64,000 nucleotides of DNA. Origin: Sipunculus nudus. Its lineage: Eukaryota > Annelida > Sipuncula > Golfingiida > Sipunculidae. Both the position numbers and the translations under genes were made by a program. The notes beneath the pieces were generated by a model that worked only from the letters and a program-made list of their open reading frames with translations, was not told the origin of the DNA and ran no database searches. Below are positions 1 to 13,285 of the stretch, piece after piece (within the stretch, counting starts at the first letter, position 1; the number at the start of each line of letters is the position of its first letter). The stretch spans positions 20,766,176-20,830,175 of the forward strand of contig CM049311.1 of the NCBI GenBank assembly GCA_026874595.1, in the 5' to 3' direction.

Positions 1-2204
1 TTCGTACAAATGGTGGTATACGAGTATCATACATTGCATGTATTTTATCTTAAAGCCTCTTATTAAATGAAAGAAAAAAAAACATTACTCGCCAGATTAT
101 GACCGTATTGGTTTTCAAGATGTTTCACACAATTCCTTTGTTTTTCAATTATTATCTTACAGACATGTTCCGTGTTACTAGCTTTCAGGTGTGGTTATTA
201 ATTTTTATACCGTTGTATGCATTATGTTTTCTATTTGTAAAGGCAAATAAAAAAGAAAAATCCACTTTAACAGGATTATCTTTCATTAGTAGTTGAACTA
301 GACACAAAAAGCCCTCTACGGAGTGTAAAATGAGAAAACGCCTAGATATATATCGCCGATGAGACTTTGTTTGATAATAAATCACAGAGTGAAACTGAAA
401 TCAGACTCTTCCAAAGATTGCACCTACATTGTACATGATACACAAAATAATATTCATTGGCCTTGTTTGTTAAGAAGGTATGAGGGGTCCCAATCTATGA
501 AGTACAGATATAAAAGCGCAAAAATCCCGACAATAAGGATCCCCGGTCAAATAGTCTAGGTCGGAAAAAATCTTCCAACGACAGACCTATACCTTATATT
601 AAGGGTACACATATTTTGATTATATTAAAGTGATTTTTCCTCAATTTTAACAAATGTTTTTTAAGGAAAGTTCCGTTGCCTGTTGATGGCATTGTCTTTT
701 GAAAGAGGATGAAGGTATCCATATGATCAATGATATGATATTTTAAAGCCTTCTGTATTTAAGATTTTATATGCACGGGGTTTGGAATAATCCAGAAGTC
801 ATAACCTGTCGTTAAGACATAAGATCGAATCTCTGAGGTTCTATAACGAGATTTCACCATTATGCCAATTAGGCATCGGCGGGGTTCACACTGGGGACAT
901 TCAGTTCCGAAGTCAAACGCCTAACAACTGATTTCTCAATTTAAATTTAACCATCACAAAACTTTACAAATATGAATTTTGGTACTGGATTTAAATATCT
1001 TCAGTCATAAATTTTATGCCAATTCTCACATAAGCTCACATCGTTCACATGCAAAATTTAAAGAAATCAGCAGGAAGTATGAAGGAGAATATAAAGAAAC
1101 TTTGTTAAAACATGTTTTATTCCCCTACAGAAAATGAGGGCGGATACATTTTGCCCATCCTCAAAAGTCCCCCCCCCCCTTGAAATAAGTCCCATGCCAA
1201 TTTTGTTATTGAAGAATTAAAGGCTTTAAAACAATGTCCTAGGCGTGTTTTGGCTTGACACATTTTGATATATTGTTAAAATGGGAATGCAGTTTCTCAA
1301 TGTAATGTTGTTTAAATACTATGAATTCTGAATGTTTTATTATATTTCATTTCATAATTATAAATTATCCTATAATGGTAAAAATAAAAATAACTTTGAA
1401 AAATTTATCACAGAGTTAATCAGGTAGCAAGAGGGAAAACTCATCGGGAAATGCATGGTGGTCAAAATCCAGTTCAGATACATTTTTTGTCAACCGTTCT
1501 AAGGTTCGTCTGAAAGGCTTCCGAATGTTTCACTTTACATGTACATCTAAATGTAAAAGGAATTTGTCAAATTATTATATTATATAAATACATATCCTTG
1601 GAATATCCTCATGATTAGGTGAGTACCTTTCTTCATTCAAATCCGGGGCAGAGTGCATGCCTCGAGGATATATCAAGCAAGAGAAACTCAGTTTGCAGCA
1701 AAGAGAATACGATTCGGAGATGCATGTTGTGTGGGAAGTAATGGATGTGAACACCTGAAAAAAAATTACCATCACTGAAAGCCGATACTTCTTGCCATTA
1801 CTGACTGTTCTGTTTAAATGTATTTTTTTCATTCCTTTTTACTCAATTTCTCCTTTATTTGAACATGTGAAAATGACTCTCAAACATTTAACGATTATAT
1901 CTTGTAGCCTATATTCCCGTCTGCCTTTTTGTCTTGCACCCTGTCATTATGGGATAGATTCCTTTATACAAAACTTATATGACAGTTTGACTCAACAAAA
2001 CTACCTTAGGCTATCTTGGAGATATACCGAAATACATGTATTATGGTAAAAAGTCAAACCTTGGATGTAGTTAGCTTGAACAAAACCATCTAATCCTCCC
2101 CCCCCCCCCCCCCCCCCACAGCCCACTTGGATTATGCCAACAGAAAATTCTAAAAATTGTGTCAAAAATTGATTTAAATTCCTCATACTTTAGGAAGTGC
2201 TTCA
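1..2204. other. Intergenic, no gene recognised
   Basis: AT-rich sequence with only short open frames, none showing a recognisable domain or splice context. A short poly-C run lies near 1171 and a longer one at 2098-2117. Nothing here aligns by eye with the duplicated peptidase blocks further right. Confidence 0.6.
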
Positions 2205-2585
2205 TATAGAAATATAAGGTTATAATGATTCAAATAATTTTCAAAACATGGAAAGATCGGTCATATTTACATCAAATTTAATTATTGTATTCTCTCAACC
2301 CGAGACATTTCTGAATTTGTCTAACGATAACTAAGAAAATAGAGTAGACGAATTATGTTTTCAACACAAATAATAATGAACAAATAAGTTATTTGGTTTT
2401 TAAGACAATTAAGATAATAATAACCATGTTGTTACCCATTTTATTCTCAATTTTAACTTGTGCTGTTGCACCTTTTTCTTTTGTTTTCATTATTAAAATT
2501 TCCCGAAAACATTTAAATTCCAGGAGGAATTTATAATTTAAATGAAATTCAAACTTAAATGTTATAGCTATGTTTTGCAACAGAG
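2205..2585 (+). repeat. Left edge of duplicated block A (matches 23755-24090)
   Basis: The sequence from about 2210 to 2570 aligns with 23755-24090, for example TTATAATGATTCAAATA near the start and TCAAATTTAATTATTGTAT further in, with scattered substitutions and small indels. It marks the outer edge of the segment shared by peptidase copies A and B. Right of 2585 block A carries about 1.9 kb that block B lacks. Confidence 0.65.
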
Positions 2586-2784
2586 TGTTATATCAAAGTG
2601 TAATATCAAACAGACCTCCCGAACAAGCAAAGCTGCTAAGCCGAAGAGGCAAATAAGAATTATATCATTTGACAATGAACTACATCTTATGTAACAATTT
2701 GCTATACAGAACAATTTGCTATACCAAAGCGTATAATATTATCTTGTAGTCCTAATACAAATTTCTAGTATAATGAGGATAAAT

Positions 2785-3030
2785 GCCCTCAAGGCTTTAT
2801 ACTAGGACCAGTATTGTTTATTATCTATATAATGCCTTTATTTTTTAAACTAAAATAAGCCAAATGTGTTGCTTATGCGGATGATACCACTATATACTGT
2901 TCTTGTACTTCAGTCTTAGAGGTTCAGAGTAAATACCAACAAGCTGTTAAGTTTGTCTGCGAATGGTTTGCTGCTAATTGATTTGTAATTAATGTAGTTA
3001 AAACTAATGTTATGTTACTAGGAAGTAAAT
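2785..3030 (+). pseudogene. LINE reverse transcriptase fragment (decayed)
   Basis: Translating the plus strand gives PQGFILGPVLFIIYI, then, after a degraded stretch, AYADDTTIY, then CEWFAAN, a stop, and more RT-like sequence. The QGxxLGPxLF block and the YADD active-site box are hallmarks of non-LTR reverse transcriptase palm domains, in the normal order and spacing. In-frame stops and an indel between the two blocks show it is dead. It sits in the part of block A that is missing from block B. The clade (Jockey/CR1/RTE-like) cannot be set from so short a piece. Confidence 0.75.
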
Positions 3031-3551
3031 TGTTAATTGTCATACACTGAGCATAACGGCTAACAGTGTACTTCTACAACAACTTTATGAAACTAAGCTA
3101 TTGGCTTTAACTATTGATGCCAGTCATGTGTTTATTTTTGTTTTATTATTGTATAGTATTTGGATTTACTGCATAATATATTATTGATTGTTGAAAAGTA
3201 CGTTCATTAGCACTTTTGTGCTACTTGTACAATTCAATAGAAATAAATATGTTTAAACCAAATTGCTTTTTAACCGTCGTTCTTTTCATGACAAACGCAA
3301 GTGATCAACGTGATGAGGTTATTCAACTATTATACACAGCGAGTATTTGCATGCATTATGAAATCGTAAATTTGATCTATGGCAGTTTTTATTTTAAATG
3401 TATCTTCAGCACGATCTTCAGGTATTCTGGCTGATTAACGAATTCATTTCAACTGTACAGTTTCTATTCATATACGAAACAATGCTTATTCGTGGATAGT
3501 TACAAGTGTTATGTTAATGACGCACCTAATTGGGGACGCTCAAGCCGCTCA

Positions 3552-4064
3552 TTAAAGGGGCCCAATCAGCTATAAAGCATGTTGAGTTAACACGAAAAAT
3601 AACTTCTTCCCTTTAAAATCAATCTGTACCTGCCAAAATATTGCCTTGAAACCGTTTGCTTACTCCTGTAAACGAGTGTAAAAAACAGTGGACCGGGCGC
3701 GATCGCAGGTGTCAACATAAACATAGTGCGTGGGGCCATGTGCAGCGCGAAGCCACGAAACGTTTCAATCAGCAGATGTCCTGACTGACTTGGTAAAAAA
3801 TATAATACGTGTTCCCGCTGGCTGAAAAACCGCGTGTTGCCCCTCTTAATCGGACCTCCGGTCACGTGGCTTTATTGTGGTAAACAGGCACCTTTGACTG
3901 TGTTTACCAACACGCACAGCCATAACAAGGTGTTAAACAACCGTATGCGAGGAAATGAGACTGTGTGCTGGGATGGTTCTGCTGGGAAACTTTTGTATAA
4001 TGCAAAACTGAACTGATAGTTTGAAAGAAAAGGCACATTATTGATCCTGATTATGTCCCTTTAA
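3552..4064. mobile_element. TTAA-flanked MITE (piggyBac-like target site)
   Basis: A 505-bp element (3556-4060) is flanked on both sides by TTAA (3552-3555 and 4061-4064). Its ends are imperfect inverted repeats: left AGGGGCCCAATCAG, right inverted AGGGACATAATCAG, 11 of 14 matching. TTAA duplication is the target habit of piggyBac-type transposases. There is no transposase reading frame inside, so it is non-autonomous. The interior is more GC-rich than its surroundings; the 92-codon open frame on the minus strand inside it has no recognisable domain. Confidence 0.7.
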
Positions 4065-4500
4065 CGGGACTACATCTTCATCTCGTTAGCTGCTGACGTA
4101 ATCTAGGTGTTTTCCAGTCAATCATGAAATATTAATGCTTGAATGTTGATACGTTTCACACAGAGAAATATTGTGGGATCGAAGAAAACTTTAAAAAAAG
4201 GACACATTTTGAACTTTATAACAGCTTTTTTGTAATTTTTATAAAGCTACTTTTTACTTGTTATTATTATAAGCTGAGCCTGATTTCATATGTATTGTGC
4301 ACATACGTTGTAACAGGTCATAATTATTTTAGAAGTAAAACTTAAATAATGCAATGTGCTGTGTCTTTATTATTTTGCATAATTGAATGAAAAATAATGA
4401 TTAAAAAATAAATATTTGTTTCATTAGATACAATCCCTTAAAATTTAACCATGGGCCCGCGGGACCCTGTAAAATTCCATGGAACTCTCCAAAATTTTGA

Positions 4501-4502
<2 letters not shown>

Positions 4503-4547
<45 letters not shown>

Positions 4548-4576
4548 TATATTTATATATATATATATATATATAA
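4503..4576. repeat. (AT)n microsatellite
   Basis: Almost pure TA dinucleotide run. The equivalent place in block B (24102-24194) also carries an (AT)n run, so it predates the A/B duplication. Confidence 0.9.
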
Positions 4577-6206
4577 TTGTTCACTCATTCCCTGCGGGTG
4601 TAACAAGGTACGGCACCCTTACCAATCCTACCTTCACCACTGCCGATGGAGATAAAGACACGTGAACGGATGAGTTTCAGTCCTACTTTTTGTCCTGCGT
4701 TCTTCCGTCGGTTCTTTTTCTGTTTTTATTTCCATTGATTCTTAGTCCTAGATTTTCATCAGAGTTTTCTGAACAAAGAACATATCAAACATTCTCCTCG
4801 GGTTACTTTGTGTACACTCCTAATTCAGTATATGTCGCAAAAGTTTATGCGAAATTAAATTATAACCATGCAAGACTTTCCAATTTTCACTGATGCATGT
4901 ACACAGAACAACAGAAAACGTGGTTTATTAGGCAGCTTGATTGTAGTTCGATTTTGGTGTTCGAAATTAGCCAGGCACACGCAGTGACAAAGTTGAGCGT
5001 GCTTATAAATAAATCAACACGAAAGGTTCACTCAACAGGCAGATTGAAGGTTACCTTTTAATAAATACTGGGATTTAGGTTTACATGTCATTGGCACGAG
5101 TGCGATAGCAACAGGCAGTGTCTGAAGATCCAATGATTCAAACATGTCTTCTTTTATTTTTCTTGACAGACATTGTTTTTAGGAGGCAGTAATGCCAGTG
5201 GACGATACAACAGCGCCGCTTTAAGGACAAGAACAAATCTGGCATAAATCGGTTGAGGAAAATTCTACGAGTCCATACGCTTTGATCCTACCTAACTACA
5301 AGCAACCTCACTAGGAGCTAAACATGAGTTGAATAGACATGCTGAGTATTATAAAACTCGTGAGTCAATACCAGTTTAACGAGACAGCCGAGCTTCCTCA
5401 GCTCCATCACGAGTTTTTCTAGAATTTTATCTGATGCAGCTCGGGACACAATTCGGCACCTATACTCTTGTGACAGTCCCCACTGTCTGAGACCAATACC
5501 TTCTCCACGTCCAAGAAAATCTAATATATTTCATATATAATTTATTTACACTTAATCTAAGCATCCAATGAAAGCGAGGTATTTTATTATGGTCATGTTA
5601 AAATAAATGAGTCAACCAAATTTCCAGACTTATTATATCATACTTATTATTGATTTCAATTAAAATGTTTCACTTATGTTCAAATATAAAAAAGAAGAGC
5701 ATATGATGCCAATATGAAATGATATATTTAAGTATAATCGGAGAACGTGCTTTGAATTAAACTGAAGGTTCAATTAGCACGAAGGATGCAGTTCAGGTTC
5801 TTCTATTTTAGGTTCTCGCATTCTTAGAAAGTCCCTTTTTTAAATCCTCTTATAACCACTACTAATGGTTCAAATTACTGTGAAAAATCGAGAGGAAGTT
5901 CAACTTCATCACATAACCTTAACACATTTAACATTTGAGTAGTTGGTAACCGCTGCTAAATTTATATACATATATCATCAATGCACGGCGTTAATCACAA
6001 TTACATGCGTGCTTACATATGTATACCAATAGAAAGCTTAAACTTAAATGTTTAAATGACCTATACAAAAACTGCACAATCGAATTAGGATTAACAGGAT
6101 GGACAAAGTTCAATAGCGTTACTACATGACGATCAGTGAATGTTAAAGTGCAATAGTATATAACTACATCAGTTAATGTTACCTGTTGAGTATTATATTT
6201 AGGACG
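4577..6206 (+). repeat. 5' flank of peptidase copy A, duplicated upstream of copy B
   Basis: This stretch aligns with 24195-26551 through common blocks such as TTTCAGTCCTACTTTTTGTCC near 4676 and 24297, and GTTACCTGTTGAGTATTATA just before the start codon. The B version has extra sequence in the middle. No TATA box or other promoter element can be assigned with confidence. The run TATTATATTTAG just upstream of the copy A ATG looks like a splice acceptor, and copy C has TATTATATTTCAG at the matching place, so an untranslated first exon probably lies somewhere in this flank. Confidence 0.55.
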
Positions 6207-9200
6207 ATGACAAACATAATAAAGAGCGAACAGATCTCTCATCTGAAGAGACAGGCATGTGACGCGATCGACGCCGCTGCCTCTGAGCTTCATCAACTGA
6301 GTCAGAGTATTTGGACCAACCCAGAGCTAAATTTCGAGGAGCTTCATGCACAGAGAGTATTATCAGAGTACTTGAAAACCAAAAGATTTAATGTTCAGCA
6401 GAGCTACCATATCGAAACCGCTTTCAGGGCGGAGCCTTTGGGGACACAGAACTGTATGCCCAGCATTGCCTTCCTCTGTGAGTATGACGCACTCCCAGAA
6501 ATAGGCCATGCCTGCGGGCATAATTTGATTGCAGAAGTTGACGTGGCTTCCGGTTTGGGCGTTCAGGCAGTGCTGGATGAAATAGGATACGACAAAGCTC
6601 GTGTTGGTATCTATTTTCTGTTTAAACATGTTATTCTATTTCTATCTGCATGTATTTATAAAACCCAAACTGAATAATTAAAGTTACCCTTCTGTACTTG
6701 CTCCACTTGAAACCATATTGTTTAACCGCAACTTTTTTTAAGATTCCATAACAATTGAAATTATATGCGGTTCAATGTAACATACCTATTCTGCAATTTG
6801 ATACATTTCTAAAAAAAAATCGGCTACACTGAATCATAAACCAATATGTCAAAACAATGATTCAAACAATGACAATTTTATATTAAAATATGCAACATAT
6901 CAAGATTCCCGACTGTCACATATACACAAAAAATAAATTCAATTTAATGAAGGGTCTCCCAAAGGAGTTCTTACATTAGAATCAATACAGTAAATTTAGG
7001 GGTTAATCTTAACGACCATATGATGTTTTTAATTCTTGTCTACTTGTGAGACATAACAATGCTTTTCACCTCTCCCGAGATCCACTGGTTCACCGGTTAC
7101 TGGTATAAGTGCCCTTCTTCATTCTTGCCCACTGATGGAGTTGGTGAACACATATCCTGTCTAGCTATGTACACAGAAGAGTGTGATTTCGATCCTGGTG
7201 GAGGTTGTTGTCTCTGACTACTATCTAGTTATATTCTAAGCAAAGGTACGTTTCAACAAGTTTTACATTTCTTCTCAGCTGACCGTACTCGGCTGTCCCG
7301 CAGAAGAAGGCGGGGGAGGTAAAATAGATCTCATAAAAGCTGGCGCATTCAGAGACATCGATTTGGCGATTATGGCACATCCTACAAATACGGCAGTTCC
7401 GGATGGGAAAATGCTTGCTATCCAAGGGTAAGGTAAACAGGATTCGGAGGATACATACCTGAAGCCATGCCGTTTATTCTAAGACCATCACGTAAATTAA
7501 ATTAGATGGTCAGTGCTGCCACTCAATACTTTTTACAAAGTCTTATGAGTGTCTATTTTTCATAATTTTTCATGCTGTTTCAGCTGCTTTTAAGTCGGAA
7601 GACACAACCTCCATTGACTTTTTTAATTATCTCCTTGAAGGAGATACTATTTACACTTATGTTTCAGAATATAATCGGAGCGATAGATCTATCAATGTTT
7701 CATCTATCTGTCAATGTTTTATACTATTTGCTGCGAGAAAGATTTAATTTGCGATTTAGAAGAAGTTTTTACAAAATGTATAATCATTGTACAAAAAATG
7801 CGCCCTTTGTGACAGCTTCAACAATTTTTGGGCAATAACCCTTTTTTCTTATTACAATTTATACCTTTAATCAAACTCATAAGACGCAGCACTGAATTGT
7901 TCATCATCTATAACATTTAATCAACTATTATTGTTGCAATAGTACAATATTCTTAAATAATTGTCTGAACAGCTGTACAACTATCAGGGGCACGTGTGAC
8001 TTTAAGATAAAGCTTCTGAAGGACAATTCAACTGAGAAAATATTTAAATACCTTAAGACCCAAAACTGGGAAACCCAATTCCAAAAATATATACAGGCCG
8101 AACTGAAAGCCATCAAATGGTTAAAATGTTATATTAGTCAAGCTTTGGGAGAAACTTTGTATATGCTCTTATGTAGTGTAAACACAAAGTTAATGAAATT
8201 TCATTAGCATTATTGACAAGATAAATAATAATTAAATTTCGTGTAATGCGTGACCTATTCATTCCTGTTTAAATATGTTTTTTTTTGTGATCTAAGTATG
8301 GTAATGAGCGGTATAACTTAGTGTAACTTTTTCGGGTTGGTCTATCCATGGGGAAAATAAGATATAAACTCCGCGTAACTTTTTTCCCAAAGTGATCTAG
8401 ACATTTTTATTATGTTTTAACTAAGCGTTAACCATTTATACCCAAGAAGATCTGGACATGACTATTGAAACCACCAAGGCGTGTCCTATATGTCAAGCCG
8501 ATCTTTAGATCTGCAACATGTCGAGGAATGATTTAGTGACATATTTGTTTCTCTTTTTTTATCACGTTTATCTATGTTCAGATATTATATTTTAATTCAT
8601 GTATTGCAATGGATTCTTCTTTGGGGTGCAAGTAATTTACTTTTCTTCTCCAGGGGGCCACACTGTCATTTAGGGGTAAGGACAACACGTGAATGCTATA
8701 ATTGAGTACACAGATATCACCTGGCCAATGCAGCAGGAAGGCAGCTGGACACAGGGTCAACAGAGAAACAATATAGGGGTTGCTTGTACATGGGGTATAT
8801 TTATATTATATCAGAATCTAAAAAAAACATAGGCACCTACGCCGGTCTAGTCGATCTTCTCAGGGTTATCAATTTTTTTTCAGTGTGGTCGTCACATATC
8901 AAGGAAAGGCCAGTCACGCCTCCTCGAGACCTTGGGATGGTGTTAACGCGCTGGACGCGGCTGTTATGGCCTACTCCACAATATCCTCAACGCGACAACA
9001 ACTAAAACCAACGTGGCAAATACACGGCAAGTTGAAATTATTTCACAGAGATATAATAAAGGGAGCATAAGTATATCCGAAAGTAAGGCATAAAAGCCTA
9101 TTTAGGGGGAATAGGTTAAGATTTGGTACCAAAAGCAGATTGTGTCATTATGTCGTAATGCATCTTATTATTACCTCGGCCATGGGGCGGGAGATTGTTT

Positions 9201-10639
9201 CGGCGGCGTTGTAACATTACTCGAAATGTTTTTAACGGTGATGCAATTTGAATGTAGCTCGGTAATGATAAAAGGAACAATTCTTTAAATTTGAGGGTGA
9301 TTCTTTTCACCATCTTAATCCAGCAATTTTTAAAGGAAAAATGCAACATTTCTGATAATGCCAATGGGTTTCCTGGCGGAGGTCTGCGCTCTGTTAGTGC
9401 TTTTTTAGACATATTAATTTTTTTTTTTGGGGGGGGGAGCACTTAGGTAGTCCTTAATTCTCAAAGAAATCATTATTTGTATTAACAAAGCTAACTTTTA
9501 TTTCATAAATGTGTCATATAAAAAGGATTAACATGTGTCCCATCTGCACCATTCCTGCAGCTGTCGCACTAGTGATGCTTATAACCTCCCTGCTAACTGA
9601 CAAACTGTTTGTACTTTGTCTCGACCGGATTAAATAAAACAAAAACTGCCCTCTGTTTATACTGTAGCAGAAAAGTCAAAACAGAAAGAAAAAGAATTAT
9701 TGTCGATAAAAAGAGCAGAAATACTTGAAGCCTATTTATAATAAGATTTATAGTGTATCCATCTGCATGGGTGAGACTGCGGTTCTTATAATTTAAACTT
9801 CTACATATTGTCGTGTCCACGTATGGTTATCTATTTAAAAAAAAAATAACTGGCAATTGTGGTTTTTGTGAATAAACTTTATTGAATTCATTTTGTGATT
9901 TTCAAATGTTTAAGACTATATGGTTACAAATAATAATGTGGTAAAGGCTGTGAAATTAAAACAACAAAGTTAAATAAATAAGTAGATTATACTAAATTTT
10001 GTCTGGATATATTTTGTATTAATGTAAAAATTGTACATTTATTCATGTAGATGCAAAAAATATTATGTCTTCAATCAGCAAACTCTAACAACTGATAAAA
10101 TTGGTATTTCGAATAGGAGAACAAATTGCACTTAAAAATAATTGAGATTTTAACATATATGCTGATATTGAATTTTATGTTCCTTTGTTTTGTTTGATGG
10201 CTACTTGCACAGAGCGAATGTATGATCCTTGTATCAATAGTGTCGAATAGACGCAATTATTTTAAACTAAACAGGAAGATTAAATGTCCATGGAGACTGG
10301 CTCTTAAAATTTCTGTTGACATCACAGATTAGGTTACTGACATATATTCGTGTTGCAGGCATTATCAGCAAAGGAGGGGCGAAACCAAATATCATTCCTC
10401 AGACAACGGAGTTAAGCTTTCTCTTGCGAGCCCCGACGAGTAGAGAGCTGAAACTAGTGAAGGAGAAATTCAGGATGTGTTGTGACGGAGCTGCCGTGGC
10501 CACGGGATGCCAGGTTTGTTATCGATTCAAATGAATTCAGTCCTTAAACCTACGATTTATTTTGAGCGTTTGTGAAAAGGTACGCGGTATCTGCAGTGCC
10601 GATTCATTAGGTGCGGCTAAGGATGAAATGTAGGTTTGT

Positions 10640-10681
<42 letters not shown>

Positions 10682-13285
10682 AGTACATGCATGAGCCATA
10701 ACACACACCACTGAATAGGCTGATTCTGGACAAAGAATATTTTAACAGGTTTTCACTAGAGCTTTCGGGGTTTCTTTTGGAGGTTTACCCTGGTGAGATA
10801 GGTCACCTGTTCTGTAAGTGAAACTCTAGTCTCTATGTTCATTTAATGCTTAAAATGCTTATATCTTCTGATCATTTAGCGAACCTTAAGTTTTCTTTCT
10901 AAAAACGAAGGCTTTAGTATTGTGTTCAGTCAGGAAATCTTGTTTTCATTAGGATTCTCACGTTCATATAGCAAAAGCTAATATCACGCAGTGAAAACAA
11001 AATTTTATACTCGTGTGTCCTTATGGAAAACAAATTTTATTTAAAAAGCTGCAATTTTGTGTTCTGTTGAATAAACTTTTTGTTTTGTGTTCATATAACA
11101 GAGGCTTGGTCTTATGTCGATGTAGGAAAAGTTAAATCTTGTGTCGATATAACAAAGGCTTTTTTTGTGTTCAAATTGCAAGAATCTTATCTTGTGTTCA
11201 TAAACAATAGCTTACGTCCTTGTGTTCACGAAGCGAAGCTTAAGTATTGTACGTTTTCTGATCCGGACGACTAAACACGCATTTGCGCTCAAAAATGGGT
11301 ATGCGTTTAAGAATATGTAAAACCCCTGTGTCCGTCAGCGTATACTCGTTTGTGCATTTACACATGGAAATTTCTACAAGAGGGATTTTCATCGATAGGA
11401 TATTCGTAAACTTGGTGATACCCAAAAGATGCGCCATGCGTCTCCTTTTGTTGAAGGCCTGGTAGGTCCACTAGCTCATTGCAGACACTGCAGTTATCTC
11501 CCATTTCACGCATATATGCATATAATCTCACATGGGTTATGAAAGCATATACGCATTTGTATATATAAGGGTGTAAGCGTCATATATTAAAACAATAATT
11601 CTGGTCAGGCGGAGTGATATTAATTATAATGTAACCTAGGCTTTAATGCTGCAAAATTATGAAACATGCACAAAGCTCTATAACTGAAATATATTCGTGT
11701 TTTCAGGTGAAATACGACTGGGATGAAAAACCCTGTGATCATATGATCACCAACAGAACCCTCGCTGCCCTATATGTCATCAATGCCTCAAACGTTGGTA
11801 AAAAACTAGATCAGGACGATGAAATTGGTTACGGGTCTAGTGACATGGGTAATGTATCGCACGTGGTTCCCGGGATACACACGAATTTCACTATCGGAAC
11901 GGACGCTACTTGCCACACCAGAGAATTCTGCCGGGCAGCAGGTATACCAAGTTAATAAAACTGAGGCAAAAATCAATAAATAATTCAATAGATTGGTTTC
12001 TCAGGCAGCGCCCGCGTCTGTTTTGACCCTTCCGCATAAAAATATTTTTACGTCAGTAAAAAATGTACCGATAAATTATTTGCATATGATTTTTTTCATC
12101 ACTTTATTAAACGAGTAAAATTTGGTAAGTATGTGTTTGGACACTGTTTACAGGAGGCTTTTACTTAGGTAGTGACGAATGTTGATTTAGAAATTTGATA
12201 GATGAGACAAATAGTCTCCGTACAGTCCTCCAAATGGAAGAGGTTTGTTAGACTGAAACGGCTTACTGATTCTGCACAGGAGTTTAAAACCCGTTTATAT
12301 ATCACCGATGTCAGGCCTATGTATCCCTATGTGCTGTACCCGGTGTCAACAAGATGAGTCCCGATGTCACTCGTATTTGTCCCGATGTCACCCATCTGTC
12401 TCAAGGGTAACCCCAATTCTAAAAATTCTGAACAGTTTAACAATGACCCGAATGATCTTCTCCATTTTCGGATGTTATACGGATATAAATTGATGTATGT
12501 CCAGGTGTCTGAGAATCAATACATCAACTTATTTTCGCTCAGTGTATCAACACTGTATTGATAACTTCCGGAAAATTTGTCAAAGGGCAAGGTCCATGAA
12601 CGGGATTGATGCAAGGGATTGGCTCAGGAAGAATTAAATATTTAGAAAAGAAAAAGGTCAGATACTTTTTTTCAGAAATCAGTCAGGGCGGACAAAGTAC
12701 AACCTTTTTATTGAACATTTTAGATTTATAAAAATCTTCTAATAAGGGACAACATGTTTTTAACATACTAGCTTTGCTATACAGGTAAAAGCACAACTAA
12801 CAAAAGGAACAAAATATTTGTTGAAATTTCATTATTTTATTTTCTTAAGAGAACTGTCCAAGCTGTTGGAGCTAAAGTCAGTATAAAATAAACACTGAAA
12901 ATTATGAAATTTTTTAACTCACAGTGCCTGAGAACACACCTTTATGATCTAAAGTCTTACTAACAAATCAGCCGTCACATATTTAAGAGAACAATAATGG
13001 AAGTCTTCCAGACCTTATACACCAGAATGCATTTGTAACTCAATGCAACGAGTTGTTTAATCAATTTCTGCATTAATTCCAGGATATGTTAATGATATCT
13101 AAGGGCGGAGTGATCAGAATTTTTTTATATTTGCTTATAAAGGTGCAGATGAAGCTCAAACACCAACTTTACAGGAGGCAAAGCTGCTGGCCATGACAGC
13201 CGTAGATGTAATATGTCAGCCGCAGCTCCTGGAGAAGATCAAAGAGGACTTCCGAGAAGACACGACAGCTGAACATGATGATTGA
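6207..13285 (+). CDS. PM20D2: PM20D2-like M20 peptidase, copy A (6 exons, 406 aa)
   Basis: Exons: 6207-6602, 7279-7427, 8884-9026, 10359-10513, 11707-11941 and 13143-13285. Phases match at every junction and give 406 residues, close to the roughly 430 usual for PM20D2. The family cleaves dipeptides with C-terminal basic residues in the cytosol. Visible M20D features: GHACGHN (H101, C103, H105), PAEEGGGG (E141, E142, catalytic/metal region), AHP (H166), GKASHAS in the dimerisation lid (190-195) and a late His ligand in CHTREF (H351). No signal peptide or membrane segment is present. The ATG at 6207 fits copy C, whose start aligns. Intron 1 has a weak donor (GTTGGT) and intron 3 a GC donor. Compared with copy B, G112 is Asp and A115 is Ser, and residues 168-181 differ heavily. 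Transcription is untested, but no disabling mutation is seen. Confidence 0.86.
9027..9032 (+). promoter_or_regulatory. Non-canonical GC splice donor, intron 3 of copy A
   Basis: The exon ends ...ATACACG and continues GCAAGT. A GT donor cannot be placed that keeps the family frame (His-Gly-Ile). GCAAGT is the usual consensus of GC-AG introns. Copy B has the same GCAAGT; copy C has GTTAGT. Confidence 0.75.
10641..10675. repeat. (CT)n microsatellite
   Basis: Pure CT run just downstream of exon 4 of copy A. Copy B has only a remnant (CTCTCTCCCTCTC) at the same place, so the array expanded or contracted after duplication. Confidence 0.9.
10800..11250 (+). repeat. Degenerate minisatellite in intron 4 of copy A
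   Basis: About nine loose repeats of a 35-50 bp unit with core TTGTGTTCATATAGCAAAAG, for example near 10920, 10960, 11060, 11090, 11140, 11170 and 11220. The same degenerate array is in intron 4 of copy B (32670-33030). Confidence 0.65.

Noticed and set aside
3587-3865. 92-codon minus-strand frame inside the TTAA-flanked element
   Set aside because: No recognisable domain; lies within a non-autonomous element with no other coding signal.
6186-6206. Seven-codon N-terminal extension of copy A starting at TTG
   Set aside because: TTG start is not credible in an animal gene, and the ATG at 6207 aligns with copy C. The upstream bases look like an intron end.
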